A stretch of 34,267 nt of DNA from Phycisphaerales bacterium (GCA_020427745.1 JAGQOC010000051.1:1-34267), one strand, 5' to 3'. Positions 23,764 through 32,117 are shown, counted from the first letter of the stretch. Notes: generated from the letters alone by a model not told the origin. Numbers and translations: made by a program.

Positions 23764-26700
23764 TCAGGGTGTACCCGATCCGGGGCCCGATGATGCACCC
23801 GGATCGGGTGAATTCGGGCCTGTTTCGTTCGGGTGCTTGAGCATGTCAGGGTCGATGCAGTCGTCGAGGATCGCGCAGCTTCCGGTGCAGGAGTGGAGTT
23901 TGGGCCATTGACCGCGTTGGATGCCCTCGATCGCGTTGTCGATTTTCTGCTTGATTTTATCGAGATCGAGGTCGTCGGCTCCGATCCTCCCGCGCGAGCC
24001 GTCCTGCAGGAGCCAGTACTCAAAGTCCGAGCCGGAGATGTCGCCGTTGTAGATCTCCGAGAGCGCCATCGCGTAGATGCCCATCTGCAGATCGGTCTTT
24101 TTGGGTTCGAGCAGGTCCTGCTTGGGGTAGCCGGTTTTGTAGTCGATCACACGGTACGCGCCGCTGGGTTGGAGATCGATCCGGTCGATCTTGGCGTGGA
24201 TGCTGTGCTCGATGCCGTCGTGTTCGTAGGGGATGTGCTCGTCGCGTTCGAGCTCGAGGATCTGTGCGTTTTCGTCGTGCAGGGTGTCCCAGACGGTCCG
24301 CGCCTGCGCGACTGCTTGCTCAAGCCGGGCGATATCGGGCTCGATGTGCGCGGGCCAGAGCTGCAGGAACGCTCTGCGGGTGAGCTGTTCGAGCTCCTCG
24401 ACGCCCGGCAATGCTGCCCCCTCCGCGTCCGCGGCGCGCCAATGGGTGTAGAACAGCTCGAGCGCGCGGTGCACGGTGCTGCCCGTCGTCGATGCGGCGT
24501 GCTCCTCCTCGGGGAGCCGGAGCACATAGCGAACCAGATAACAACGCGGGCACTGAAGATAGGTATTGATCCGCGTGTAGCTCAACCGTAGCGGGCCCGC
24601 GATCCCCGGGTGCAGGGCACGCTCGAATGGTTGCTCGCTGCGGAGTGACTCGGTCAGCCGGGTCGCGAGCCCGCCGAGCCCGTGCGCGTCCGCCCAGTCC
24701 GGCGCCACCCCCGATGCGCGGATTGTGGACGCGAGCGCCACCGTGCGCACAGATTGTGTGAGTTCGTCCTCGCTCTGCCCGATGCGGTCGGGGTGCAGAT
24801 CCGCCTGGTCGATCGCCGCGGCCGCACGCAGGCGTGCGAGCCGGCGCACCTCGTCGAACCCCTCGCGGATCGCCTTTCGGCTCCTGAACTCCACCTCCAG
24901 GCGCGCGATTGCGTCGGGGGTGTGCGATTCGTCGGTCAGCTCGCGGATGTCGTGCTCGATGAGCGTGGTGCGATCATTGTTGAGCAGCTCGAACGCGAAG
25001 TTGACCGCCGAGCTCTTCTTGGGCAGCTTGGCGAGCAGCACCGCACGCCGCTCGGCGCGGGTGAGCGCGACATAGAACACCCGCCGCTCCTCGTCCGCGC
25101 GGCGTTGCTTGCGGTCGCGTTCATCTCCCACGCGATCAACGAGCCCCTCGGGGAGTTCCTCGTTGTCGGAGCCCGCCATCTGCGGGTAGCCGTGCGGCGA
25201 GCAGACACGCGGGATAAACACCGTATCGAACTCCAGACCCTTGGATGCGTGGGCCGTGAGCAGCTGCACCGCGCCGTTCGAGCCGTCCTCCGTGCCCGCC
25301 GTCGGTCCTTCATCCCGCTCGACCGCGTTCTCGGGCAGCTCGCCCAGCGATTGTTCCTTGGGATCAAGATCGTCGATGTAGCGGAGCATCGCGCCCAGGT
25401 CGCCCGGCTGGTCGAAGCGTGTCGCCCGAGAACGGGCGAACCCGAGCAACGCGACGATCGCGCTCATACGCGATCCCTGCTCGCGTGCATCGGGGAGATC
25501 CGCGTGCAGCACCCCGGAGCGTTTGATGATCTCCAGCATGGTCTCCGCGGCGGGCGATTCTGCGTTGATCCGCGCAAGCTCCTCGAGCAGTGCGAGCGTC
25601 CGTTCGATCGGCGCGATCGCGTCGCCGATCGCCCGGGACCGCATCCAGACGAGCGGTGCCCCCGGGTCCGCGTGCTCGGTCGGGTCGCTCCCGTGGCGTG
25701 TGTGCTCGATCTTCCAGCGCGTGAGCAAGGAGCCGACGCCGTGCGGGTCGGCGCGCATCGGTGGGCGAGTGAGGATCCGTTTGATGTCGGGTGTTGAGAG
25801 CGGGTCCGCCGTGGCGCGAGCCCACGCGAGCACATCCCGGACACCCTGGTCGTCCATCAGAGACCGTTTCTCGCGGACACTGAAGGGGATCCCGGAGAGA
25901 TCCAGCACGCGGGCGATCTTCGCGAGCTCACCCGACGAGCGCGCGATCACGGCGATGGATCCGAAATCGAGATCCGGTTTCTCGGCTCGCGCCTGCAGGA
26001 TCATCGCGGCGATCGCCTCACCCGACTGCTCATCGTTCTCGAGACGAACAAGCTCGATTGTCGAGGAACCCGAGTCTGGTTTCGTCGGGTTGGCGGATTT
26101 ATCCGAGGCAAACCGCGAGCCTTCGGGAGCGTTCGTAATGATCGTGTTGGACGCGCCGACGATCGTGGGCTCGGAACGGAAGTTGTCGTCCAGCGTGACC
26201 GTCCGTGTACTTTGCCAGATCAAGTTGAACCGTGCGAACGCCCGATCGTCGGCGCCGCGGAAGGCGTAGATGCTCTGGTCGTCGTCGCCCACGACGCAGA
26301 TATCCGGGTTGCCCGTCGGCGGGGCGAGCGCCTCGAGCAGCGCGATCTGAGCGGCGTTGACATCCTGGAACTCGTCCACAACAAGGTGCGCGTGGTCGCG
26401 CCGGAGGATCGCGGCGATGTGCGATTGTGTGCGCATCAGACGCGTCGGCAGCGCGATCAGGTCTTCGAAGACCATCCACCCGCGTTTGAGGCATTCGCTC
26501 TCGAAATATCCGAACAGCACCGCCGCCTCGCGGAAACGCTCGATCTCGGTCCGCCGGGCGATGGCGTCCTGGTCCTCGAGCCCGCGGAGCCTGCCCAACT
26601 CAGCCTCCGCCCACCGCTGGGCGCGGGTGGCGTCGATTCCCGCGTTGCGGAGCATCGAGATCGTTCCCTGCGCATGCTCGATCGCGCTGTCGATCCCCGC

Positions 26701-27117
26701 GCCCATGGCAAAGCCGTAGAGCCCGCGGGCGCGGATGAGCTCGCGCATGAGTTGTCGTCGTTGCGACGAGTCAATCAGCACCGGGTTCGTGGGCAGCCCG
26801 ATGACATCGCCGAATCGGCGGATGACCCCGAGCCCGAAGCTGTGGAAGGTCGTCGCCTGGAGTTTCTGGGCCGTGCTGTTGCCGACGGCGGACGCGATCC
26901 GCTCGCGGAGCTCGCCCGCGGCCTTGTTCGTGAAGGTGACCGCGAGGACCCTAGACGCATCGATCCCGCGCTGGTCGATCATGTGCGCAACGCGCTCGGT
27001 GATGACGCGTGTCTTGCCCGTGCCGGGGCCGGCGAGGACGATCAGCGGCGATCCCTCGTGCTCGACGGCCTCGCGTTGTCGTTCGGTCAGCGGGAACGGG
27101 GTGTTTGCTTGTTGCAC
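23764..27117 (-). CDS. UvrD/PcrA-type helicase fused to PD-(D/E)XK nuclease with Cys cluster
   Basis: 1117 residues. The superfamily 1A helicase motor has Walker A GPGTGKT (30-36), DEFQD (from D248), GDDDQSIYAFRGA, TAHASKGLEFDTVFIPRV and FYVALTRAERR. The C-terminal part (about 840-1117) is a RecB/AddB-like nuclease with HRALELFY, AKIDRIDL and the catalytic VIDYKTG (D992, K994). C856 or C859 plus C1077, C1081 and C1087 match the split Cys layout of Fe-S nucleases such as AddB and Cas4. It probably works in recombinational DNA break processing as one polypeptide or with a partner not in the window. The start is GTG 27117, 6 nt after TAGACT and with no ribosome site. It follows rsmD by 20 nt. 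Confidence 0.92.
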   Translation of the reverse strand: MQQANTPFPLTERQREAVEHEGSPLIVLAGPGTGKTRVITERVAHMIDQRGIDASRVLAVTFTNKAAGELRERIASAVGNSTAQKLQATTFHSFGLGVIRRFGDVIGLPTNPVLIDSSQRRQLMRELIRARGLYGFAMGAGIDSAIEHAQGTISMLRNAGIDATRAQRWAEAELGRLRGLEDQDAIARRTEIERFREAAVLFGYFESECLKRGWMVFEDLIALPTRLMRTQSHIAAILRRDHAHLVVDEFQDVNAAQIALLEALAPPTGNPDICVVGDDDQSIYAFRGADDRAFARFNLIWQSTRTVTLDDNFRSEPTIVGASNTIITNAPEGSRFASDKSANPTKPDSGSSTIELVRLENDEQSGEAIAAMILQARAEKPDLDFGSIAVIARSSGELAKIARVLDLSGIPFSVREKRSLMDDQGVRDVLAWARATADPLSTPDIKRILTRPPMRADPHGVGSLLTRWKIEHTRHGSDPTEHADPGAPLVWMRSRAIGDAIAPIERTLALLEELARINAESPAAETMLEIIKRSGVLHADLPDAREQGSRMSAIVALLGFARSRATRFDQPGDLGAMLRYIDDLDPKEQSLGELPENAVERDEGPTAGTEDGSNGAVQLLTAHASKGLEFDTVFIPRVCSPHGYPQMAGSDNEELPEGLVDRVGDERDRKQRRADEERRVFYVALTRAERRAVLLAKLPKKSSAVNFAFELLNNDRTTLIEHDIRELTDESHTPDAIARLEVEFRSRKAIREGFDEVRRLARLRAAAAIDQADLHPDRIGQSEDELTQSVRTVALASTIRASGVAPDWADAHGLGGLATRLTESLRSEQPFERALHPGIAGPLRLSYTRINTYLQCPRCYLVRYVLRLPEEEHAASTTGSTVHRALELFYTHWRAADAEGAALPGVEELEQLTRRAFLQLWPAHIEPDIARLEQAVAQARTVWDTLHDENAQILELERDEHIPYEHDGIEHSIHAKIDRIDLQPSGAYRVIDYKTGYPKQDLLEPKKTDLQMGIYAMALSEIYNGDISGSDFEYWLLQDGSRGRIGADDLDLDKIKQKIDNAIEGIQRGQWPKLHSCTGSCAILDDCIDPDMLKHPNETGPNSPDPGASSGPGSGTP

Positions 27118-27123
27118 GCCCGG

Positions 27124-27129
27124 AGTCTA
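27124..27129 (-). promoter_or_regulatory. TAGACT element of a probable leaderless promoter (helicase-nuclease)
   Basis: TAGACT lies 6 nt before GTG 27117 in the 20-nt gap after rsmD. The spacing equals that of the deaminase and upp elements. No ribosome site is present. Confidence 0.5.
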
Positions 27130-27137
27130 CGCCCGAT

Positions 27138-27911
27138 TCATGCGTTCTGTTCGGTATCACGCATATAGAGGTGCAGCGCCGTGGTGCCGTAGGCGTGCGT
27201 TTCGGGCCCGAGTGCACCGCTCATCGTGAGATCGACATCGATACTGACGGGCTTGAGCTTCGCGGCGTCCGCGAGCAGTGCCGCCTCGAACGCATCGAGC
27301 GCATCGCCCGCGTCGTCGTTCTCGAGGTCGATCTCGACCATCTCTTCGCCGTCGATGGTCTCTGTCTTGGATGCGGGTTTTCCCTTGGAGTGCTTCGTTT
27401 TCTTCTCGCCCTCGGGCTCGATGACATGAAAGAACGGCTCGGGGAGGCGGAGCACGGCGTACCCGGTCTCGTCGAGGAGCTGGATGAGGCGTTCGAACTG
27501 GAGCTTTACGCGCGGCCACTGGTCAGGGTCACGGACCATCGCGTAGGGCGGGTCGTAGAAGATGATGTGCACGGGCTTGGGACAGCGCGAGAGGGCCGCG
27601 GGCCCGAGCGCGTCGGCGCAGACGGCTTCGCACTCTTCCTCCGCGCCCAGCATCGCGATGTTCTCTTCGAGGACCTTGATGACCTTGCGGTCGCGTTCGA
27701 TCATCACGACTCGGGACGCGCCACGGGAGGCGGCCTCGAGCCCGATCGTCCCGGTGCCGCTGAAGACATCGAGGACGGCTTCGCCCTCGATATGCCCGCG
27801 GAGCAGATTAAACGCGGCCTCCTTGACCATATCGGGGAAGGGGCGTGTGATCGTGCCCGGAGGGGGGGAGCCCAGTATTCTGCGTCGGTATTTGCCGGCG
27901 ATGATTCGCAT
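27138..27911 (-). CDS. rsmD: RsmD-family rRNA (guanine-N2) methyltransferase with C-terminal insertion
   Basis: 257 residues against about 190-200 usual. It uses S-adenosylmethionine to methylate 16S rRNA (G966 in E. coli). The N-terminus MRIIAGKYRRR and RPFPDMVKEAAFNLL are family hallmarks. The AdoMet motif is VLDVFSGTGTIGLEAASRG and the catalytic motif FYDPPYA. An extra acidic/Lys segment (about residues 170-235, with KKTKHSKGKPASK and VEIDLENDDAGDALDAF) lies before the final GTTALHLYMR strand. No Shine-Dalgarno sequence is visible, and a GGGTACCC palindrome abuts the ATG. It is followed closely by the helicase-nuclease gene. Confidence 0.9.
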   Translation of the reverse strand: MRIIAGKYRRRILGSPPPGTITRPFPDMVKEAAFNLLRGHIEGEAVLDVFSGTGTIGLEAASRGASRVVMIERDRKVIKVLEENIAMLGAEEECEAVCADALGPAALSRCPKPVHIIFYDPPYAMVRDPDQWPRVKLQFERLIQLLDETGYAVLRLPEPFFHVIEPEGEKKTKHSKGKPASKTETIDGEEMVEIDLENDDAGDALDAFEAALLADAAKLKPVSIDVDLTMSGALGPETHAYGTTALHLYMRDTEQNA

Positions 27912-27978
27912 CGGGTACCCAAGGAGGGCGCGGCGGACAAGTCAACCGTGCTCGGGAGCGGGGCAGCAAATGGGCGGT

Positions 27979-28632
27979 CTACGCCGGGTGTGCGGCGAGC
28001 AGCGTGTCGATCGAGCAGATCGAGGTGCTCGGCTGGTCGAGCCCGGTCACGAGCGACCAGAACGGGATGCCCGGCCCGTCCTCCCCCCAGGTGTGCAGGC
28101 GGGAGTTGGGTCGGCGTGCCTCGCGTTCGAGAGCGCGTCCGCCGAGATAGAGGCATCGCTGGATGAGCGAGCTCTCGTTGGTGCCGAACTCCAGCTCGGC
28201 GGCGACCCCCGCGAAGACCTCCACAACCTCGCCGAAGAGCACAGGATTGAGTCGCGCCAGAACATCGGCATCGTGGAAGATGAAGTAGCGGTTGCGGAGC
28301 ACGGGGTGTCCGGGGAGTGTGTGGTGGGTGCGGAGGATGGAGGCGACGCCCTTTGGTCCATCGATCGTGCGGGCGAGCCCGTCGCTCGGGAGCAGACGCT
28401 CGAGCTGGGCGCAGAGCCCTTCGAGGTCGAGAATGGAGCGTCCGTGGAGGACGCAGGTTTCGGTCGCGGGCTGGGTGCCGAGGAACCGCTGGAAGCCGGT
28501 GGCGAATCGGGTCCGGGCATAGGGATTCTCACTCACCGCGACGACATGGTGGGTGTCGAGCCGAGAGAGCACCTCGGGCTGCCAGGTGCTGGGTTCGAAG
28601 AGGAAAGAGGATGTGTTGATCCGCATCGACAT
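27979..28632 (-). CDS. Unrecognised protein, possible degenerate P-loop ATPase fold
   Basis: 217 residues from ATG 28632 (MSMRINTSSF); ATG 28626 and TTG 28656 are alternatives, and none has a ribosome site. I do not recognise the family. Alternating strands and helices suggest an alpha/beta fold: HHVVAVSENPYARTRFATGF could be a strand and a P-loop that has lost GxxxxGK(S/T), TCVLHG a second strand, and RYFIFHDADVL a Walker-B-like strand ending in DAD. There is no signal peptide or transmembrane helix, so it is probably cytoplasmic. It lies 67 nt upstream of rsmD on the same strand. Codon use matches its neighbours, so it is likely a genuine native gene. Confidence 0.6.
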   Translation of the reverse strand: MSMRINTSSFLFEPSTWQPEVLSRLDTHHVVAVSENPYARTRFATGFQRFLGTQPATETCVLHGRSILDLEGLCAQLERLLPSDGLARTIDGPKGVASILRTHHTLPGHPVLRNRYFIFHDADVLARLNPVLFGEVVEVFAGVAAELEFGTNESSLIQRCLYLGGRALEREARRPNSRLHTWGEDGPGIPFWSLVTGLDQPSTSICSIDTLLAAHPA

Positions 28633-29048
28633 ATGAACAAACAGCGATCGCCCCAACGGCGTGCCCTGGGCGCACCTGAAGCGTGTTGTCTCTCCGCCTT
28701 GATGTCTGAGGGGTTGGTGGTGTCAGTATCCGGGGCAACCCCATCGAAGCCACGGACAGGCAGAGTGTGCGCCAAAAACCAAAGAAAACCACGCAATCGG
28801 CGGAAAGTGGCCAAAAAAACACCCATCATGAGCACATTTTCCCGCGGGTGGATACGGGTTTGCTCAGGTACTTTATGTGCTTTATTACAAGTTGTTTTTG
28901 AGTTATTCACAATGTAGATTCTGTTGTTGTTGAATTAAGATTAATTTGGTGTGCGGCGTTCGAATTTTGGTATATTCGGGGATTCCCTGTGTGTAAGGCG
29001 CGAGTGGAGCCATGTTGGTGAGCAGCGGGCGGACAGGAACTTGATCTT
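28633..29048. other. AT-rich intergenic region with LuxR-gene promoter candidate
   Basis: 416 nt without a supported gene, clearly AT-richer than the rest from about 28780. It holds a TATATT box preceded by TGG (28971-28976), a plausible extended -10 for the LuxR-type gene with a leader of about 65 nt, a CCCGCGGG palindrome (about 28842-28849) flanked by TGAGCA and TGCTCA, and one TTATTCACA sequence (28903-28911) that matches the DnaA-box consensus. Nothing else is recognised. Confidence 0.5.
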
Positions 29049-29987
29049 GTGAACGATAGAAAGCCCAATGAGACGGTTGCGATGAATCCCGCGGACAGGG
29101 GGGATATCAATCGGTTTCTCGCGAATGCCGACGCGGTCTGCGCGTTGATGATGCTGCCCGCGGTCACGACAAACGATTGGACGAGTCGGGCGGCTGAGGC
29201 GGTAGCGCGTCTTCATCCCGGTCCGAGCCGTGCGTGTGTCATGCTGGTGGCGGGTGAAGTCTCGGGTACGGAGGACGGGTCCTTCCGCATTGAATCGGTG
29301 GGTGTGTGTGCGGGCGAGGGGAATGGACAGGATTCCGCGGGGTCGGATGAGGGGCTCACCATGCGGGTCCGTCTTGAACGGGTTCGCAACTTTGGCTTCG
29401 CCCGGACTCCACTGATGATGCAGGACGGATTTGTCGGGCGGATGAGCGGGTTGAGCCGTAGCTGGCGCGAGACCTCGCTCGGGCGTGTTTGGGCCGGGGT
29501 GCCCGCGGGCGAGGTGCTTATCGGGGTCTGCCCGATCGAGGGTGTTCCGGGTTCGATGGTCGTGTGCATGTATGCGGGCGATGCGCATACGCCGGAATGC
29601 TCGCTCCAGGCCTTTGGCGCGGTGATGGCGGTGCTGACGAAGCAGACCGCGATGATGTACCGCTCGATGGGCTGCACGGATGGCGTGCTCCGTTGGCTGA
29701 CCGCCCGTGAGCAGGATGTGCTCGACGCGTTGGTCGACGGGTTGTCGGTGCGGGAGATCGCCGATCGGCTCGGGCGGAGCAGGCACACAATGCACGACCA
29801 TGTCAAGAACTTGCACAAGAAGCTCAACGCGAGCTGCCGCGGCGAGCTGGTCGCCGCCGCGTTGGGCCACTCCGAATGCGGGAAGCGGTGTTCGCTGCGG
29901 ATGCCGATGGTCATCGAGGCGCCGTCCGATCCCATCCAAGAGCTCAAACCATCCCCGATGGTCCGGTCCAACGAACGCTCCGAGTAG
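29049..29987 (+). CDS. LuxR-family transcriptional regulator
   Basis: 312 residues. A C-terminal LuxR/NarL HTH spans about 216-275: WLTAREQDVLDALVDGLSVREIADRLGRSRHTMHDHVKNLHKKLN (read in parts), with the conserved T-x-R-E...VL and the IA..LG.S..T...H...L..KL pattern. The N-terminal 200 residues are not a receiver (no phospho-Asp pattern) and could be a divergent sensory GAF/PAS-like domain; I cannot assign a ligand. GTG 29049 has AGGAA 10 nt upstream; ATG 29082 is an in-frame alternative. It is monocistronic and convergent with the lipoprotein gene. Target genes are unknown. Confidence 0.85.
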   Translation: MNDRKPNETVAMNPADRGDINRFLANADAVCALMMLPAVTTNDWTSRAAEAVARLHPGPSRACVMLVAGEVSGTEDGSFRIESVGVCAGEGNGQDSAGSDEGLTMRVRLERVRNFGFARTPLMMQDGFVGRMSGLSRSWRETSLGRVWAGVPAGEVLIGVCPIEGVPGSMVVCMYAGDAHTPECSLQAFGAVMAVLTKQTAMMYRSMGCTDGVLRWLTAREQDVLDALVDGLSVREIADRLGRSRHTMHDHVKNLHKKLNASCRGELVAAALGHSECGKRCSLRMPMVIEAPSDPIQELKPSPMVRSNERSE

Positions 29988-30000
29988 ATCCTTCGCGTTT

Positions 30001-30585
30001 TCAGTTGCTCGATGATGCCACGGGCTGCTGGGCGAGTCGATCGCGGATTTCCTGCGCGAGCCGGGCGGAGAGCGCGTGGTCCTCACCGATCGGCTCGCGG
30101 AGGACCGGTGGCATCCGGGTGTTGTTGTTCGAGATGGATGCCGTGTGCGTGGATTTGCGGACGCTTTCGGTCTCCAGACGCCAGCCCGGGCGCCGCACGC
30201 GGATGATCGACGCGTGGACATCCGCGAGGATCGGTCCGCCCGAGGCACCCTGCTCGAACGAGACCCGGACCACCCGTTCGTGGTGGTGGACAAGGTCGCC
30301 GATCTCTTGGTCGAGGGAGGACTGCTCGGGGTCCCACGGAGAGGCGAGGCCTGCGGTCTGCTTGGGGATGGTGGTGAGCACGCCGCGTCGGGCATCGACG
30401 CGGTCGATCGTGAAGCGGTTGTCGAGCAGGACCGCCCGGGCGGCGTCGATCGCGCGGTCCATATCACCCGGCGCGATCTCGACGGTCGCCGCGCTGGGCT
30501 CTGCTTGTTGCGGGGATGAGCATCCGAAGAACGAGAGCAGGGGCGCGAGGAGCATGGTGGCGATCACGGGAGCAGGGGTCTTCAT
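30001..30585 (-). CDS. Small lipoprotein of unknown function
   Basis: 194 residues. MKTPAPVIATMLLAPLLSFFGC is a lipoprotein signal with acylated C22 (lipobox FFGC). The mature region contains DMDRAIDAARAVLLDNRFTIDRVDARRGVLTT (in parts), a pattern of envelope lipoproteins with an alpha/beta domain that bind or assemble near the outer membrane, then VRVSFEQ and IIRVRRPGWRLE strands. The family is not identified. The ATG at 30585 is 4 nt after the decarboxylase stop, so it is very probably co-transcribed with that gene. A TAGAGT 6 nt upstream overlaps the decarboxylase stop codon and may be coincidental. Confidence 0.75.
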   Translation of the reverse strand: MKTPAPVIATMLLAPLLSFFGCSSPQQAEPSAATVEIAPGDMDRAIDAARAVLLDNRFTIDRVDARRGVLTTIPKQTAGLASPWDPEQSSLDQEIGDLVHHHERVVRVSFEQGASGGPILADVHASIIRVRRPGWRLETESVRKSTHTASISNNNTRMPPVLREPIGEDHALSARLAQEIRDRLAQQPVASSSN

Positions 30586-30589
30586 GGGG

Positions 30590-32068
30590 TCACTCTACCA
30601 CCGATCGGGCGGCGTGATCTACCGCGGCGCACAGGTTGTCGATATGTTCGTGATTTACGCCCGTCGCTCCGATCGCGACGCGGGCGATGGTGGTTTTTTC
30701 TCCCGCGATATCGACGACACTGGGGGAGATCATGACCCCGCCCGACGCGTTGACGGCGTCAACAAGCGCCTTGGTCTGCTCGTTGGTCGGCATCCTGAAG
30801 CAGACGAGCGCGAGCGAGCGGTTGGTCGCGAGTTGCAGCGTCGGGTGGTCGATGATCCAGGATTCGAACTTCTCGGCGAGAGCGATGTGGTGGCGGATAT
30901 GGGCCTGGAGACCCTCGATGCCGAAGTGCTGGATGACGAACCAGAGCTTGAGGGCACGCATTCGGCGACCGAGCGGGACATGCCAGTCGCGGTAGTCGAT
31001 GACGGTTCCAGAGTCCGAGGCTTCGTTGCGGAGGTACTCGGGGGTGATGGACATCGAGTCGACAAGGGCGGCCCGGTCGCGGACCCAGTAGAGGTCGCAG
31101 TCGAAGTTGGTCAGCAGCCACTTGTGCGGGTTGATGCAGAGCATATCGGCGTGTTCGACGCCGTTGAGGATCGGCTGGTGCTCGGGGCAGACGCAGGCGG
31201 CGCCGGCCCACGCGGCGTCGACATGGAGCTTGGGGCGGCGTTCACCGAACGAATCGATCGTGGTCCCGACTTTGTCGATGGGGTCGATCGCGCCAGTGGC
31301 GGTGGTGCCGACGGTTGCGACGACGAGCGCGGGGACGAGCCCGGCGTCGAGGTCGCGTTGTATGGCGGCGCGGAGCTGGTCGATATCCATGCGCAGGGAA
31401 TCGTCGGTCCCGATCAAACGCACACGGGAATCGTCGTCGGGGGTGTCGGCGAGCCCGGCGACCATCGCGGCTTTGACAACCGACGAGTGCGCCTGCGTCG
31501 AGGTGTAGAGCGTGATCTTCGAACGGTCGTGCCCTCGTCTGGTCTGCGATCGCCGGGCGCTGAGCAGCGACGCGAGCACACCCTCGGAGGCGGTGGACTG
31601 GATGCACCCGCCGCCGATGGAACCGGGCGCGTCGAAGCGGAAGTGGTCGGGGAGGCCGAACATCTCGGCGCACCAGTCGAGCATGCGCATCTCGAGCTCG
31701 GTGCACGCGGGGGAGGTGGACCAGAGCATGCCGTTGATGTTGAGGACGGAGCTGATGAGCTCGGCGGCGATCGCGGGCATCGAGGCGCTGCAGGGGAAGT
31801 AGGCGAAGAAGTTGGGGGATTGCCAGTGGACGAGGTTGGGGACGATCGCGTCGTCGAGCTGGGCGAGCCAGTCGGCGGGGTGGTTGCCGGTCTGGGGCGG
31901 GTGTTTGGGGAGCTTGCTCAGGGTGTCGCCGGGGGCGGTGTTCGTGCGCACGGGGCGTGATTGGAGCGAGTGCAGATAGCGGCTGGACCACTCGGTTATG
32001 CGGTCCATGGCGGCGGTGAAAGAGTCGTGGTCAAGCCCTTTGGCGGCGGGGGGCGGTGGTGTGGGCAT
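30590..32068 (-). CDS. PLP-dependent group II amino acid decarboxylase (aromatic-type)
   Basis: 492 residues. ATG 32068 has AAGGA 7 nt upstream; a longer frame is spurious. It belongs to the aromatic-L-amino-acid/tyrosine/histidine decarboxylase family: NFFAYFPCSASMPAI near the N-terminus, GSIGGGCIQSTASEGVLASL, HVDAAWAGAACVCPEHQ and the PLP lysine K316 in NPHKWLLTNFDCDLYWVRD. It is expected to remove CO2 from an amino acid such as Tyr, Trp, Phe or DOPA; the substrate cannot be decided from sequence alone. It is cytoplasmic. A lipoprotein gene follows 4 nt later. The family is common in plants and animals and scattered in bacteria, including planctomycetes. Confidence 0.92.
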   Translation of the reverse strand: MPTPPPPAAKGLDHDSFTAAMDRITEWSSRYLHSLQSRPVRTNTAPGDTLSKLPKHPPQTGNHPADWLAQLDDAIVPNLVHWQSPNFFAYFPCSASMPAIAAELISSVLNINGMLWSTSPACTELEMRMLDWCAEMFGLPDHFRFDAPGSIGGGCIQSTASEGVLASLLSARRSQTRRGHDRSKITLYTSTQAHSSVVKAAMVAGLADTPDDDSRVRLIGTDDSLRMDIDQLRAAIQRDLDAGLVPALVVATVGTTATGAIDPIDKVGTTIDSFGERRPKLHVDAAWAGAACVCPEHQPILNGVEHADMLCINPHKWLLTNFDCDLYWVRDRAALVDSMSITPEYLRNEASDSGTVIDYRDWHVPLGRRMRALKLWFVIQHFGIEGLQAHIRHHIALAEKFESWIIDHPTLQLATNRSLALVCFRMPTNEQTKALVDAVNASGGVMISPSVVDIAGEKTTIARVAIGATGVNHEHIDNLCAAVDHAARSVVE

Positions 32069-32084
32069 CGCGGTTCCTTCAAAA

Positions 32085-32117
32085 ACGATAAAAAATGCTT
32101 GCGGATTCTTTGCGGAT
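32085..32117 (-). promoter_or_regulatory. Decarboxylase promoter region with tandem TTGCGGAT repeat
   Basis: A TATCGT -10 (32085-32090) gives a short leader containing AAGGA. Where the -35 would be there are two direct copies of TTGCGGAT (32099-32106 and 32110-32117), 11 bp apart, one helical turn, as for an activator binding on one face. The motif is read on the plus strand. Confidence 0.45.

Noticed and set aside
28533-28910. 125-codon minus-strand frame in the AT-rich intergenic region
   Set aside because: Low-complexity Arg/Ser/Pro composition, no ribosome site, and it overlaps the 27979 gene in another frame.
28903-28911. TTATTCACA, a DnaA-box match in an AT-rich region, as a possible origin of replication
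   Set aside because: Only one box was found, with no cluster, no dnaA, dnaN or gidA/parA neighbours. The region is better explained as a promoter region.
30592-30597. TAGAGT 6 nt before the lipoprotein ATG as a leaderless promoter
   Set aside because: It is part of the Val-Glu-stop codons of the decarboxylase, and the 4-nt gene spacing already explains expression. I kept it only as a looser case in the promoter finding.
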